Position numbers and translations under genes: made by a program
Assembly (NCBI GenBank): GCA_023678885.1
Contig: CM042958.1
Coordinates: 14,192,852 to 14,256,851, forward strand
Direction of reading: 5' to 3'
From: Pogostemon cablin
Taxonomy: Eukaryota > Streptophyta > Magnoliopsida > Lamiales > Lamiaceae
DNA: 64,000 bases
Shown: positions 1 through 13,024 of the stretch, one piece after another
How the letters are laid out: each line of letters opens with the position of its first letter
Position numbering within the stretch: the stretch's first letter is position 1
The notes under the pieces: model-generated
The model's input: only the letters and a program-made list of their open reading frames with translations
The model's database searches: none
What the model was told of the DNA's origin: nothing

Positions 1-2522
1 ACTTTGTTCACATCTTGATGAAATTAGATTTTCTTTGCCACATGTTTTGTCAGAAATTCCCCACCATATACAACCTCTTGTAATTCAGGTGAAATTTACT
101 CAAAACATCTAGGCAAATTATGAAGAATAAATTGATCTAGGTTTCTCTTTTAATTTCTATTCCAAGCTTTTCCAATTCATTCATCAACTTATCCATGATC
201 TCTTGCCTTTATAACTTACTCAAGTATCTGAAAAGTCGCATGAGACCATCATATTTTTATGAACCTCTCACCTCTTCACTAGAGACTTTAATAGGCATTA
301 TGAGACGTCCTTTGTGAGATCACACATGTATTTTCTTAAGCAGTAAAATTCAAAACCAAGATTCTATTCTAATCATCTAATTTGGACCAGTAAATATGTT
401 TCTTTTAGTTAACAATAAGCGAGATAAAATCATTTGAAATTCAGAGAATCACAAATAAATACACCGATCAAATCTTCAAATTTTATTTATTTATATTGAT
501 TCCCTCAAAACAATATAAAATAAAATTCACCGACATCTCAAGCACCGTGAGTCTGCAAGCCAAGATAGTGTGGACGTTTACAAATCCGAACATTTACAAG
601 AGAAAGTTTTACCCATTAATTTTATTTGTCAACCTAATCTCATGACACCATAATTAATAGTCGGTTCCTCTTTAGCCATGCAAATAAAAGTAGTGACTCC
701 GATGGGGAGGATACTTATTATTTGCATATAAGTGTACACCATTATTTGACCCCAAATTCATTACGCAAGCTTATGTGCCTTACAGATAGAGAAGTATATA
801 CTCGCACGGATAACTTCCTACAGTCATCAATTATAAGTTTGTACTAGTGAACCGCATATAAACTCATCCGATATGGAGGAAGATCTATGCCAACGCGCAA
901 GTTCATATGCATCACATTACAAACATAATTATTTAATGAAGTTTGTTCCAGCAATCCATAAATAAACTCATCCGATGGGGAGGAAGACTCTAATACCGAC
1001 GCGCAAGTTTTCTCAAATTGCTAACAAACCAATAATAGAGACCGCAAGAATTAATTACCAATCCCCTCTCCCCCTTAGTTATTTAACACCGATGGTTTTT
1101 ACATGCATACAATATTCAAAATAAAATACGCAACTTAGCATGCTCCTATAGAGCAAATAAGGCAGTAAATCACGGAGAACATGCATATCATATATAACAA
1201 TAATCAGATAATTAAATCAAATTATTAACATTTATATATCAGCGAATTCGATTGTTCGCCACCAATCATGAATGCGAAGAACGCAGATGAGAATCGACCT
1301 CCCCGGTGAGGTTGTGGGGTTCGATCTCCCCGCCAAGGTCGCAGGGATCGACCTGCCTAGTCAGGTCGCGGGGGTTGGGACAGCAGGTCTTCACAAATTT
1401 TCCCCCAGATTAATCACTCTGACAACCTGTTCCACCTGCACGACACCCTACCCGACATCCTCACTCGGTATCAAGCCCGCGTATCCGCGCATTCACCGCC
1501 CAACATCGTGCCAAAACCGTGCACCACGTCGAGCGCTCCGCCCGGCATTCCGCTCGCTAGCCTGCCCGGAAGCAACAGTTCACGCCTGGAATTCCTTCCA
1601 GCACGCTCGCCAAGGCTCGTCAGCGCCCGAAATCACGCCCGACATACATCCTACACTCTTGGAAGTATACTCTCACATATGGCACACCGCTCGCCATCGT
1701 GCCCACCTAACCGTGCCACGCCCGACTATCACACAGCAGCTTATCCAACACCACGCACGACAACCTTGCAATCGTGCACACAACCGCGCGAAATGTCCAG
1801 CGCTTCACCGGATTTATGCTCGGCAACCTGCTCGTTAATCTGCTCAAGACGCCCGACATCACGCACGAACACAACCCTGAATGCCCGGAATGCCCTGTGT
1901 GCTCCTGTTCAATCTCAACAGTACGTGCCTACTAATCGGCCGTGTGCCATCTTGCCACCACACGGCAGACACCGAGTGCCCTAGTCCCCAAGCACGGCCA
2001 TCACCGTGGACCCAGCTCCACGCACGCCCATCGCCGTGTGAGTCAACACCTCACGCACGCCATCCTCCGTGCACAGGTTGCACGATGTCGTGCGTAATAG
2101 TGCCTTGCCGTGTGAGACACGCTGTGCCCCTTGCTCCGCGCGATAGCCTTTCCAGCCGCCGTGCCCCAATCGTCTAGTCACACGGCAACAATCGAGTGGC
2201 AGCATGCCATATCCGTGTATCATCACACTAGTAAATGCACATCACACCCGACGATATGCCTTCAGCCGTGCGCAAATCTTTGTCTTCTCCAGGCGTGAAC
2301 TGACGAACAGGTCTTTTACCATGTGTCGTCCACTCATCAGCTGTTTGTCAAACGTCGTGATTGCCAAAGGTAATCGATAAACGAGCAGGGTTTTCATGGA
2401 TAAAGCAGTAATACAATAATACTAAAACCCTAACTCACATGTGATTCTTAATTTCAAAAAATTAAATCACATAAACACATTAATCCTAGTCTAACGTGTC
2501 ACGCTTCACAATGAAATCGAAA
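1..2522 (-). mobile_element. internal (leader) region of a copia-like LTR retrotransposon
   Basis: This stretch follows the primer-binding site at 2523-2533 when read on the minus strand, so it should be the untranslated leader and internal part of the element whose LTR lies at about 2539-4204. I see no intact gag or pol frame. A motif with 'ACTCATCCGAT' and 'ACGCGCAAGTT' recurs near 865-905 and 965-1010. The part from 1260 to 2250 is clearly richer in G+C than the rest, and its open frames (up to 188 codons) resemble no protein I know. It could be a non-autonomous derivative, or the coding part may lie beyond the window. Confidence 0.4.
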
Positions 2523-2533
2523 CTTTGATACCA
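2523..2533 (-). other. primer-binding site, initiator-Met tRNA type
   Basis: On the minus strand the bases read TGGTATCAAAG, close to the TGGTATCAGAGC that plant copia elements use to pair with initiator methionine tRNA. It begins five bases inside the proposed LTR end, the usual spacing. Confidence 0.5.
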
Positions 2534-2538
2534 ATTAT

Positions 2539-4204
2539 TGGCGTTCGATCGTTTAGTTAACGTGAACCGTTAGAGTTCCATAAGATTCTACTGCAACGGA
2601 TGCAAAAATAGTAGAATCATATTACCTTTCACCAGGGTTGATGTAGAGGATGACCAGCAGCAACAGTAAACAACCTTCTGGTCTTCTGTTGTATTCCCAA
2701 TTCTGATCTTGACGTCGTGTGGGCGACGATCTTCAAGATCTCCTCAATCTGCTTTCTCTCCCTTTTTCTCACGTGTTTTAGGTGCAGGAATAATTCATTA
2801 GGGATCTAGATAAGTTGAGGTGACTTATTTATAGGTTACAGCAGGGACCAGAAGGAGAAATTAGAATTCAATTGGGCTTAAGTATCCAAGCTTAGCCCAA
2901 AGCTTATACTTAAGTCCAATAATAATAATATATTCCACTAAAATATTAATACTGCACTACTTTTCTAATCCCATAATTATGTTATGAGCTCCTTCTTATT
3001 ATGAGCCCGACAGTCTCCACATGTTTAAGATATGCAATGCCCATTAATTAATTAAGTTACTGACAACTCCATTAATTAATATATGATCCAAGAGTAGTAC
3101 CACTCAACCTCATTATCATGCAAGAATAAATCCACCTGCAGGGTTTATATGATAATCCTTACGAGCTCATCAAGGGGACATCATCAACCTATGACAGACA
3201 TAGATTTCTTCTACAATCAACAGCACACCATAAAGACAGCACTACTTCCCAACTCACCGAGTTTGTTGATTTAATTATATGTAAATCTCATCCATTGATG
3301 AATCAAAGAAGTACATATTACCCTACGTGTCGAGGTTATTGTATAGGGATTAAGAGCACGAACATCCATAATAACAGATATCAAGTTTTTCTATAAGTCT
3401 GTGTCGCTCGTCAGATTTTAATCTCTTCCTAATGATGGATTAATGTGGCTGTTATGGGGAGAAGAGGTCTTAATCTGAGCAAAGCTAACATAAAAAGAAA
3501 GATTTGCCCCCTAGGCGTGCTTGCTTCTTTTTTTCAAGGGGGTGAAGCAATGATCATATTGCTATGGGGGTTTCCCATATTTATACTGGATAATCTGACG
3601 TCACCCGTATCTGGGCAAGTTGACAGATTATCGTGTACAGTGCGAACATTAAATGCATTTTAGCCTCATGTGATTTATCTGTAGGATACGATCTAGGATA
3701 TAACCTACGCGTGTATCTTGCAGCAGATTCTGCGTATCTGAGGCAATTGGACCAAGTTGCCTATTAGGCTTAATGAGGCGGAGCCTCTTTGCTTCTGGCC
3801 GGGAGGCTCGTGGGCTCCTAATGGAGAATTGGGCTGGCGGGCCCAGTATATATGACCAGGTGAAAAGCCCATTCTCAGAATTTATACCACAGTCAGTATA
3901 AATCGAACGATCTCAAGCGGTCCTACTCAATACACACAAAGCGCACTAATGTGATTCTTTAGCCAAGACAAGCTAATACCAAATCACACTACAACCATCC
4001 CGATAGAGAGTCCCCGTCTATCTCGGTTGTGAGCATCTGTTTATACTTTATAAGAAAACCGGTAATATGATCTTCCGCGTGTTGTCGCACAACATATTAT
4101 CTGCAGTATAAAGTAAGTGGACTATTGCATCTAACATATAAATAAATTATAAGATGCAATCATTTTATCATATGATTCTCATTTTCAAATAAATTGTTAT
4201 AACA
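2539..4204 (-). mobile_element. copia-like LTR
   Basis: The proposed LTR runs from TG at 2539-2540 to CA at 4203-4204, so read on the minus strand it also starts TG and ends CA. The lower boundary is fixed by the adjacent primer-binding site. The upper boundary is where recognisable Athila-type gag linker sequence begins. A TATAAATAA box on the minus strand at 2825-2833 divides it into a U3 of about 1.4 kb and a short R/U5, which agrees with the orientation. The second LTR is not in the window, so no target-site duplication can be checked. Confidence 0.4.
2825..2833 (-). promoter_or_regulatory. LTR TATA box
   Basis: TATAAATAA on the minus strand, about 290 bp before the LTR end, correctly oriented to drive transcription through the primer-binding site. 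Confidence 0.45.
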
Positions 4205-5469
4205 TTGTTCTTACTAAAGCTAGACTTTTAGTATACAATCTAACAAAAGAGACTGGTCGAGCATATAGGTTTTGGTTGAGCAACCCGCCTGATCGGGAGC
4301 TTCCATTCACCATGTGTTGCTCGACCTCCGTTCGACCATCAGGTCTAGTCGAATGGATTGGGGTTAGTCGAACAAGGCTCCTGCCACCTTTGTTTTCGCT
4401 CGCCGCCTTCATCGGACCTTCATACTACGTACCTGACCTCAATGTGATGGCATTATTCTCCAATATTTGTGTCAATTGATCCACATTCGCGGCCAACTGC
4501 CCCATAATCAAGGTAAGATCCTTCAACTGCTTAGATAAATCTGCATGATCAACATTCATGGTATCCTCAAGACGATCAACCCTTGTATCATTCTCAGCCA
4601 TGTATCGATTGAAGGTATCTTCAACACTCTTTACTTCGTGCTGCTGCATACTAGGCCCCCTTTTTGTCAACTCTGTAATCTGCTTCTGCTGAGACTCTAA
4701 TAGCATGTTGATGTTAGCTAGACTAGAGACAATCTCATCATTCCTATTTGGCTTCATCACTTGATGTTCAACCTGCGCTATTTACCATGTACATATGATC
4801 CTCTAACTCTCTCTGTAGGCTAGTCACGTGAATTCATAGAGATTTATTCAAATAACTTTTCTGCTTCAAGTGCTGTCTTAGATAACAACGCTCCTCCTGA
4901 TGATGCATCAATAAAAACACGCGACTCACAATCTAATCCATAGTAGAAGATACTTATGTACTCAGTCTTAGACATTTCATACTGTGGGCACCTCCTTAGC
5001 ATGTCTTTAAACCTATCCCACGCCTCATAAAATTTCTCACCCCGATTCATAACAAATTGGGTGATCTCTTGCCTCATTCTTAAGATCCTTGAGGGTGGCA
5101 TGTATCTCTCCAAGAACTTCTGATGCAGTTGGTCCCATGTAGTGCAATCTGTGGCATCGAGACTCTCATACCAAGCTTTCGCCTTATCAATCAAAGAGAA
5201 CTTGAATAGGGCAATTCACCTAGCATTATCATTAGCTCCAGCACCCTTTGAGTGTTCTCATAACCAAGGAATCTTTTAAGATGCTGATATGGATCTTCAA
5301 AACAACCTCTAGAAAAGGGATACTTTTCTACTATGTTAATAAGAGCGGGATGTATCTCAAAATCATCACCTTCCCCCCTTGCTCCTATCAACCCCATGTT
5401 ACCAATTCCATAGTTCGTGAAAATTTTACGTATGACAACATTATCCGGATCCTGCTTTGCACCAGCCAT
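4205..5469 (-). pseudogene. broken gag of a Ty3/Athila-like retrotransposon
   Basis: Minus-strand reading gives a plant Ty3-type gag in pieces. An N-terminal part starts at 5469. The gag core (5194-4844) has the pattern DKAKAWYESL ... TWDQLHQKFLERY and ends in ALEAEKLFE. A coiled-coil-like part (4760-4425) ends NAITLRSG, the motif that precedes protease in these elements. The first two pieces are separated by a frameshift and an in-frame TGA near 5210. A stop follows the last motif, and a degraded linker continues to 4205, where a copia-like LTR interrupts it. No protease, reverse transcriptase or integrase is present here. In an intact element this protein forms the virus-like particle; this copy cannot. 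Confidence 0.8.
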
Positions 5470-5617
5470 GTTTAGCTCAATGTGTTATTCCTTTATTTCC
5501 TTCCTATTCTTTTCCTAGTGCACAAGTAGCTCAGAAAAATTCAAGGTTAGTTAGAAATAAATAATCACAATAAAAGTCTTAATCAAACTAGAAATAATAA
5601 ACTAATAATAACAGCCG

Positions 5618-5635
5618 TCCTCAGCAACGGCGCCA
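5618..5635 (-). other. primer-binding site, Asp-tRNA type
   Basis: Minus-strand TGGCGCCGTTGCTGAGGA closely matches the TGGCGCCGTTGCCGGGGA site, complementary to the tRNA-Asp 3' end, used by Athila-type elements. It lies six bases from the LTR edge. Confidence 0.8.
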
Positions 5636-5641
5636 ATAACT

Positions 5642-7611
5642 TGATGCGCGTTTTCTTTGCATGCAAAATTAATCCCCAAGTATTAAGGATATCAATTGCA
5701 GCTTAAGCAAGCGACCAAGTGATTATCGAACCCAAAGGACGGCGTATTATCAATTTAATTATTATCTAAATTAATTAAGACGAAAAGTAATAAAGATTGG
5801 GATTTTAATCTAACAACAAATAAACAATTAATTAAAATAACAAATAAAATAAAATATCACTCGAAGAATACGGAAGTGGATCAATTAGGAGAATAGGTAG
5901 TTCTAGGATAATCCAGTTTCACTCATTAATCTCTCTTCCGCGTGCTGATGTCCGACTTTGCCTTGTGGAATATAGACGCATCACTAAACCATGCATATCT
6001 ACTCTATAAACACAAGTAAACATGCGTGTAATACGTGTTAATAACCTCGGAACAAGAGATATAATTCCACCCCCCTTTCTAGGTACTATCAGTATCAATT
6101 ATTTCCCTGGCCAATTAGTACTCTAACCCGATATGATCTCCCTTTACAGGTACTATAAAATTATCCTCTTTATTCTACTTAATAACCCGAATTCAATTCA
6201 ATTAATAAGTATTCATATATGATAGTTCTAATGAAGCTTCGGAGTCCCCTCATTTAGAATCATAACATGAAATCCTGTTCAGCGGTTAATGCACTCAATC
6301 TACAACCAAGATATATATTCAGACTCTATATACCAATTGAAGATGCATAAAACGACAGTGAATATTGATTAATAAAGTACAATCATATATAAAATAAATC
6401 AACAAGTAGTGTTGTACGGAGTTTACACACGAAAGTTCAATTAATTCGTAAAAACCTTCACAACCCTAGTTCTACCAAAAAGGCTTTAGCCCATGATGTT
6501 ACGAAGAACAATCATGGGTGTTGGATAGATCTTACCCAAATGTCCGAAAAATACAAGATAAATTAGGAAACGAATAAAACCCTAGATGTGGGCGTCGTCG
6601 CGTCCTTCTCCATCTTGAATTTTCCTCTTGGTTCTCCTCTTGATTCCACAAACGAACCTTCAAAGGGATGGATGAATGGAGGAAAGGATATGGATGATGG
6701 TTGGGGGTGAACCCCCCTTGTGGGGTGTAGTATTGTTGTGGCCTCTCTCCAATCCAATATGACTCTATGATGAATAATGATGTGATCTATACCCCCTTTT
6801 ATACTTGTGAAGTGCTCCTAACGGACCTTGGATGAGCTTTTACTTGAGACATACGCCAAATTTGGTAAAAAAACCCGAAACTACCAAAAATAGATCCCAG
6901 CGACATCTTTTTAGACCAAGCCTTCTTGGTCGAGTAAGGCCTCCAAGTTGAGCAACTGGTCGAGCAAGCTCTCTGTAAGTTTTTGGTCATTTGCTCGAGT
7001 TTCCTGCTTCCGTTCGACCAAGACGATTCTGGTCAAACGGATCTCCTTTGGTCGAGTAAGCTTGCGCAGTCTCACCGTTTCGCGCATAACTTCCACATCG
7101 ACCTTTAATTTAAGTAATTCTTACGCTCACGTGATCATATCTTCCTTGGCTTTCTATCCATAAAAAGAACTCACAGAAATTCCAACATTTGAATGTATAA
7201 CAAGTCTCGAAAAGTGGCACAACTGTTCTGTTCGACACAGCTTGAGCGACGTCACCACTTTGATCAAAACTTTTTCATTTGGAATCCGATTGAGGTGTTC
7301 TTTATGCCAAAACAATCTTCTCTTCTGTGGCTTTCCAACCATATATAAAACTTCCAATTTAGAGCTCCATACGAATACAGAATAATTATACAAGTTGGAC
7401 GTGCTTTTTTCAGCATCATTGTATAAATTGCACATTTTCTCCAACTTGACACTTTTGATTCTTTTTCCACCTAAAACACAATAAAACACCTCAAGTACAC
7501 CTTTTTCTCTAATATATTGAATATAAAATACTTGTGCTAATATATAAAAACAATACTCATCAAAAAGGTGTTAGATTGAATACTAAAACACGCTTATTTT
7601 CACTCTCATCA
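5642..7611 (-). mobile_element. Athila-like 5' LTR (about 2 kb)
   Basis: On the plus strand the block starts TGATGCGCG and ends CTCTCATCA, so read on the minus strand it starts TGATGAGAG and ends CGCGCATCA next to the Asp-type primer-binding site. The length of 1970 bp is usual for Athila LTRs. A GTATAAAAG box on the minus strand at 6796-6804 sits mid-LTR and marks the likely start of R. Several open frames of 60-110 codons inside it are not genes. Confidence 0.75.
6796..6804 (-). promoter_or_regulatory. TATA box of the Athila-like LTR
   Basis: GTATAAAAG on the minus strand, oriented toward the primer-binding site and gag. Confidence 0.5.
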
Positions 7612-7790
7612 GCGGTGAGAAGGTACACAGGGGATCCCTGATTGAGAAGAAAAATGAGTTTGCGTAGATGGTGGAAGCACATGGAGTGCACGTGAGAACC
7701 GAGTTCATCGATATTGAGGGTATTTTTTTAAAATTAAATTACCAATAAAATATTATTATTGTTAATATGGATGCCACTATGTCGCTAGGT

Positions 7791-8185
7791 CAGGAAATTC
7801 GCCAAAAAATGCTAAATTCGATAATCACGTGATATGGACGATCGATTCTAGTGAAAATGTCAAATTTCTGGAAAAATGGGGCAACATTGTCGCAACTATA
7901 AAGATATTGGGACAAATGCCCAAATCTTATCTTTTTGTGGCAAAAATTGTACATGACCAAATTTACGGGGCAAAAAAATATTTTATCCCTCCAGGAAATG
8001 TCAAATTCAATGATCACGTGACATGCACGTGATCGATTCCGACGAAAATATCAAATTCCGGCGAAAATGGAGTAACATTAGCACAATTATAAAGATAGTA
8101 GGATAAATGTCCAAATATTTTTTTTTTTTTTTGCAAAAATTGTACATGACTAAACTTATGAGACAAAAAAATATTTTATCCCAGC
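7791..8185. repeat. about 200-bp tandem duplication
   Basis: Copy one (7791-7991) and copy two (7992-8185) each contain, in the same order, an ATCACGTGA core, a CGATCGATTC or CGTGATCGATTC segment, GAAAATGGRG, TATAAAGATA, CAAAAATTGTACATGA and AAAAATATTTTATCCC. The copies differ by many substitutions and a poly-T run in copy two, so the duplication is not recent. Confidence 0.8.
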
Positions 8186-8485
8186 ACAATTAAACGAAAT
8201 TTAGTTCTTAAACGAACTAAAGCGATAATATTTAATGACATACCATCTTAATCGCGACTTTACAAAGAGATAATATATACGATGACATAAAATGTAAAAC
8301 GGGATTAATTAAAGGAATGGAAACTGGAAAGGGTATATGTTTGGAGAAGTTTGGAATCACAACACATTCCTTTATAGATGTGTATTTAAAAAAAAAAATC
8401 ATTTTTTTTCTTTCTAAAATCTATATATAGGTTTTCAAAATCACAGTTACAATTTACCAACCCCATTAAAAGTAGTATATATCCT

Positions 8486-8594
8486 GCGATTTACCAGTCT
8501 TCTCTATAACCACTTGAGGCACATCATGCGATTTACCTCCTCCATCAATTCCAAGGGCAGAGGCGGTAGGACCCCTAATAGTGGGGTACACCAT
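8486..8594 (+). repeat. SINE-like repeat, 3' part
   Basis: Contains CCACTTGAGGCACATC, ATGCGATTTACCTCCTC and ends GGGGTACACC, matching the reverse complement of 24774-24900. The B-box-containing part is missing, so this copy is truncated. Confidence 0.55.
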
Positions 8595-9700
8595 TTAGTA
8601 TATATTTTCAATTAATATTTTCGCACATCAATTAATATAATTTTACACCTATTATTACACATTAATTTGGGATAAAGTTAAAACTAAAAAAAATAAACAA
8701 ATATATACTCCACTTACTAGTTTTTAGACCCAGATAAATTGAAAACTAAGATAGCATTATTTTTTTTACCAATTTTATTAATTTTTTGTGGGTATTTAAG
8801 TATTTATACTTAATAAATAAAATGTAAAGTAATGTTATGGTTGTTAGGATAGAGTGATAAATTTAAATTAAAGTAAAATTTTGAAGTTATTGAAAAAGTG
8901 TTGTTTCCTTTTTTTTTTTTGAAAGATTTCGTTAAATAAATAAATAAGGAAAATGTAAATAGTTTTATGAGAACGAGAGAGTACTAAATTATATGCATTG
9001 ATCATTTTTTCATTTAGGTGCACAAAGGTGTTCAAAAGTAAAATATTTTATTTAAAAGAGTAATTATTTTAATTAATTAGAGTTTTTGTTTAATTGAAAT
9101 GATGTGTTAAAATGTCATGAGTATTAATGAAGAAAATTATTTTTTTAAATTAAAAATCAAATGCATTAGCTTTTATGTTATATACGAAGTTTATGAATGT
9201 GAAAATTTACATGTTTTATGGTTCGACACCGTTTGTGAAATTGATGTTCGTATTTAAGCATTATTGATTACTTGTATATATATATTTGAGTGAATGATGC
9301 GCTTGAGGTGTTAGAGCAAACCACTATGCATATTTAAACCAAACCACTTCTAATAATGCAAAGCTAACAACTTATCCCCTTTAAAATAGGAATATGATTT
9401 ACATATTTTAACCCAACGAGTTATCCCATTTTAATATTAAAGTATGGTCTACATAAATTTAACCACCTCAAAATCAACCAAATTTTTTGACAAATGTAAT
9501 GAAATTTCTTTACTATTGCTTTGGGCTTTAGCCACCTATTAGAATTTGAATTCACACACACAAATATGCCTCCTACACTTGGCCCATTAGCTAAATCCTA
9601 ATTTCTAATCCTAACAACTAATGATAAGGATAAATCTAGCTCAATTGTATCCTCATATTGTATACTAATGTTAACACAGAAGGATGCAAAATAGGAGAAT
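8595..9700. other. AT-rich intergenic DNA
   Basis: No open frame with family resemblance, no clear repeat boundary and no RNA gene seen. Short homopolymer and TTTATT-type runs only. Confidence 0.6.
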
Positions 9701-9977
9701 ATAGATGGTTGGATTTATCTTATGTTGTTGTGAAAGGCAAAGAACTTCAGGGATGTAAGTGGGAATATCTCAATGTAACTGTAGGATCTGTTAAAAATGT
9801 CCAGCAGGTATAATAAATCAACACTACAAACCCCTACAGTTCATCATCCCATATGCATAGACAATCACAAATAATCATCAAGGCAATTTCAAGATGGTTC
9901 GAGTCATATCAACATTACACAGACAGTGTCGAAAGCAGCATACTTTAATTTCTCAATTCAGCCAAAGATCATCAGAT

Positions 9978-11674
9978 TCATCTCAGCATAGAGTATGTTA
10001 TGAACTCAGTTGAAGTGAACTGGAATGGTTGACGAGGGATTGGATTCCTGCAACAAATTTGACAATAATGTCTCATAACATATTTTTAAACAAGTAATTG
10101 TATTCAAAGATAATAAAATGGTGGAACTTCAACTCACGGTCGAGGCCCATAAACTTTGATTTGGCGCACATGTGTATCTCTTCCGTTTAGATGATTGGCC
10201 AAAATAGCAATTTGCAACATGAAAGTGTTCACAAAAGTTTCCCTGAGACACCACCAAGGGTTCTTCTTTAGTTTTCATATTGGAGTTTATATTCCTAAGA
10301 GCCAATGCACATGCAGGGAATATAAACTGAGACTAGATATCCATGCTTTTAGCATTTAGATGAATCAAGTTAACACAAGCATGAGATTAAGATTTTTCAA
10401 GTAATCAGCTATATATTTGCCATAAGAACTAATAGGGAAATTGGGTGTAGAGTGTCATTGTATGTTTCTACTATCTTGAACTCCAGAATCAAGACAGAGG
10501 AACACATGGTTCTCTTAGTTTAAGAGCATTCTGCAAGCAAAACCATGGGAAAAAGAGGGACTATTAAAGTATTATTTATTTATTTATTTATTTTTTAAAT
10601 AAATGTAAGGGGATACTTAATAAAGAATATTGGGTCAATAGGAAACCAAAAACGTAAGAGCTGATCTATTGGATTACGGTTTTCTAATTGTAAATGAAAA
10701 GTCAAAATCTAAAATTCTACAATCAGCACAAAAATACCTCTGTATGACTACAAGCATAATCAACCTTCAATAATCAGTCTCGTGCACTAATGCATGATGT
10801 TAAAATGTTCTAGAACATTTATACTAACAGTGTAAAAGATATCACACTCACGAGAAAAGGATTTGCAAATCACCTTGGATCACCCCCAGACAGTGATATA
10901 TAAACCCAGCCCTTAGGCTTAACAAGCTCCACTGCTTTTATCTCCTGGACAATTGTGAGGATAAATCAAATTAGAATTTATGCATTTGACCTGTGGCAGA
11001 GATTATCCCACCGCATTCGGACTGGGATAATATTGCAAAAGACATGAAAACTTTCCAACTTTAATGGAGCTTATGCTCTATTACAACTATCTCTTATCTA
11101 GTGTAAAATAAAAAGTTACCTTCAAGTTGTGGAAACCATCTCCAGCTCGAATTGAGATCTTACTAGGTGTGTAGCTCTCGTCAAGCTTGAAATCTACATA
11201 CAGAACGACTAATTGAAGTTTAACTTTCTTCTGGAACTGTATATTCACTAGATGAGGCTGTGCACCATCTGACCTAGAAAATCCATTGATAAAATGGTAG
11301 AAATCAGAAAGATAAAACACATTAGCAAGTACATTTACAAACAAACCACCACTAGAAAATTTTACACAAAATTTCAGTTGCCAGATCAATATTATATATT
11401 TCATCAAAATCTTAATAATTTAAGAAACAATTAAAAAACCACAGTTTCTTAGTATTGTGCTTTGCAATACAATTGAAAAGGAAAGGAGAATTAACTGCCA
11501 GAAGGTTTCGAGATTGTCATCACGGAGGGATGCAACGCCGTTTCCTTGTTTGAAAGAACTGACGCTCCAGGCGGCCTTTTTCGCCGCCATTTCTCGAAGG
11601 TCGCCGTCCACCACTAGTTGTTGGTTCACGCCTGTCAGTTTCCCTTCCTCCTCCCCCTCCGATGAATCCGGCAT
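9978..11674 (-). CDS. APC10: anaphase-promoting complex subunit 10 (APC10/DOC1)
   Basis: Substrate-recognition subunit of the nuclear APC/C ubiquitin ligase; with CDC20 or CDH1 it binds D-box degrons of cyclins. Five coding exons join in frame with GT-AG introns: 11674-11496, 11273-11120, 10944-10874, 10242-10138 and 10047-9978. They give 192 residues, the same length as I recall for Arabidopsis APC10. An acidic N terminus (SSEGEEEGKL) precedes the DOC jelly-roll domain, with SDGAQPHLVNIQFQKK, SKISIRAGDGFHNLK, KGWVYISLSG, DPRETFVNTFMLQIA and HLNGRDTHVRQIKVYGPRP. The C terminus ends Leu-Arg where metazoan subunits have the Ile-Arg tail that contacts APC3. A likely 3' splice site (CTTCAG) lies 25-40 bp upstream of the ATG, so the 5'UTR is probably spliced. 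The exon-intron path is from reading, not from transcripts. Confidence 0.95.
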
Positions 11675-12735
11675 TTCCGCCTCAACAATTAAATTGTCTG
11701 AAGTGATAAGCCCTACTCAGCCATTAATTACATATACTTATAATTAATCAGGGAGATCAGGTTCCTAGTGTTTGATTGAAAAGAGGATGGAAATCATTAC
11801 TCATTAGGCTTTAGTTCAAGTGAAATTATAGGATAATCTGAAGAGTCAGACAGAGATGATCCAAGAAGTTCATTTTACTCACAGAGTGCTAATATTTAAT
11901 TGACTCCTGAAGATGTAAAAGATATATAACAGAATCCCAATAAATACAGATGTTCAAATTTTAAAACATTAGTTACCATCTCTTCTATAGCAATAACTAA
12001 TTCTTAACAAATTCAGTATTGAATTGAATATATACCTCTCAGCAAGAGGTTAAATAATTTCTATTAACCAAATTGAAAAATTGGCCAAAAATCACAACAG
12101 TTGCTCCCAGATTTTTCTTTATAATCCCTTTTTTTGAGGGAAAAGAATCAAAAGATTATTTTGTAAACTCAGCAACTATTCCAAAACTAACAATTTTCTT
12201 CTGTGAGTACTGAGAATGTAGAACACAACACTAAAGTACATCCTATACCAGCTTACCAATTCAGTTCTTCTCAATAAACTTATCAGGGCTTCAGCTAAAA
12301 ACAAATAGATGTTCATCATCAACATTACTAAACGGAGCCTCCATGCTTAGAGTTTCAGAAAAATCCCCAAACAAGAAGATGATTAGCTGAATTGTATCAA
12401 GCCCAACAATTTCGCCGATAAAACCAACAAAAAACAGAATTTGAAAAAGAAAGTCGCAAAATAAAAACACAAACAAGCCCGCCAGTCAGAAACCCTAAAA
12501 ACGACAGCCTTTACGACAGACAATTACAAGTTATGCAGTGTGAGCTCGTTTCAGAAATAAACGATAACCAAAAATTGCAGGAAGCACAAAGAACATCTCT
12601 GTTCATGAGAGAAGAATGGCAATCTAAATCGAACACGTCAGTTAGATGTAAGGCTAGACAGGAGAGAGGATTAAAGAAAGGCAGAGTAGAGAAAATACTG
12701 AATGCGCGTATACATACATAGACGTATATACATAC

Positions 12736-12850
12736 CTGTTTCGAATTTTTATTTATGCTCGATTTTTTTAAATCACCAGACTCTTTTTAACCGCCAAGTT
12801 ATGCTTTAGTGCTTCTCTTGTGTTAGATTCTGCAGCACCGATGTTATGTT
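12736..12850 (-). other. alternative candidate 5'UTR exon of APC10
   Basis: Minus-strand CAG|GTATGTATAT at 12738-12729 is a strong donor after about 100 bp of non-coding sequence. It could splice to the acceptor upstream of the APC10 ATG. Upper limit arbitrary. This competes with the candidate at 15002-15290. Confidence 0.25.
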
Positions 12851-12939
12851 AATTTGAAATTGGAATAGACGCCATAGTTTTGATTCTTCAGCGGGGTAGA
12901 AAAGGAATTGCAACACACACAAACCCCTGTTTGGTTAAA

Positions 12940-12940
12940 A

Positions 12941-13024
<84 letters not shown>
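12940..13024. repeat. (TAA)n microsatellite
   Basis: About 85 bp of uninterrupted TAA repeats. The apparent poly-Leu and poly-Tyr frames across it are artefacts. Confidence 0.98.

Noticed and set aside
1272..2226. Open frames of 188, 158, 98 and 81 codons
   Set aside because: They overlap on both strands in the G+C-rich retroelement leader and show no family motifs.
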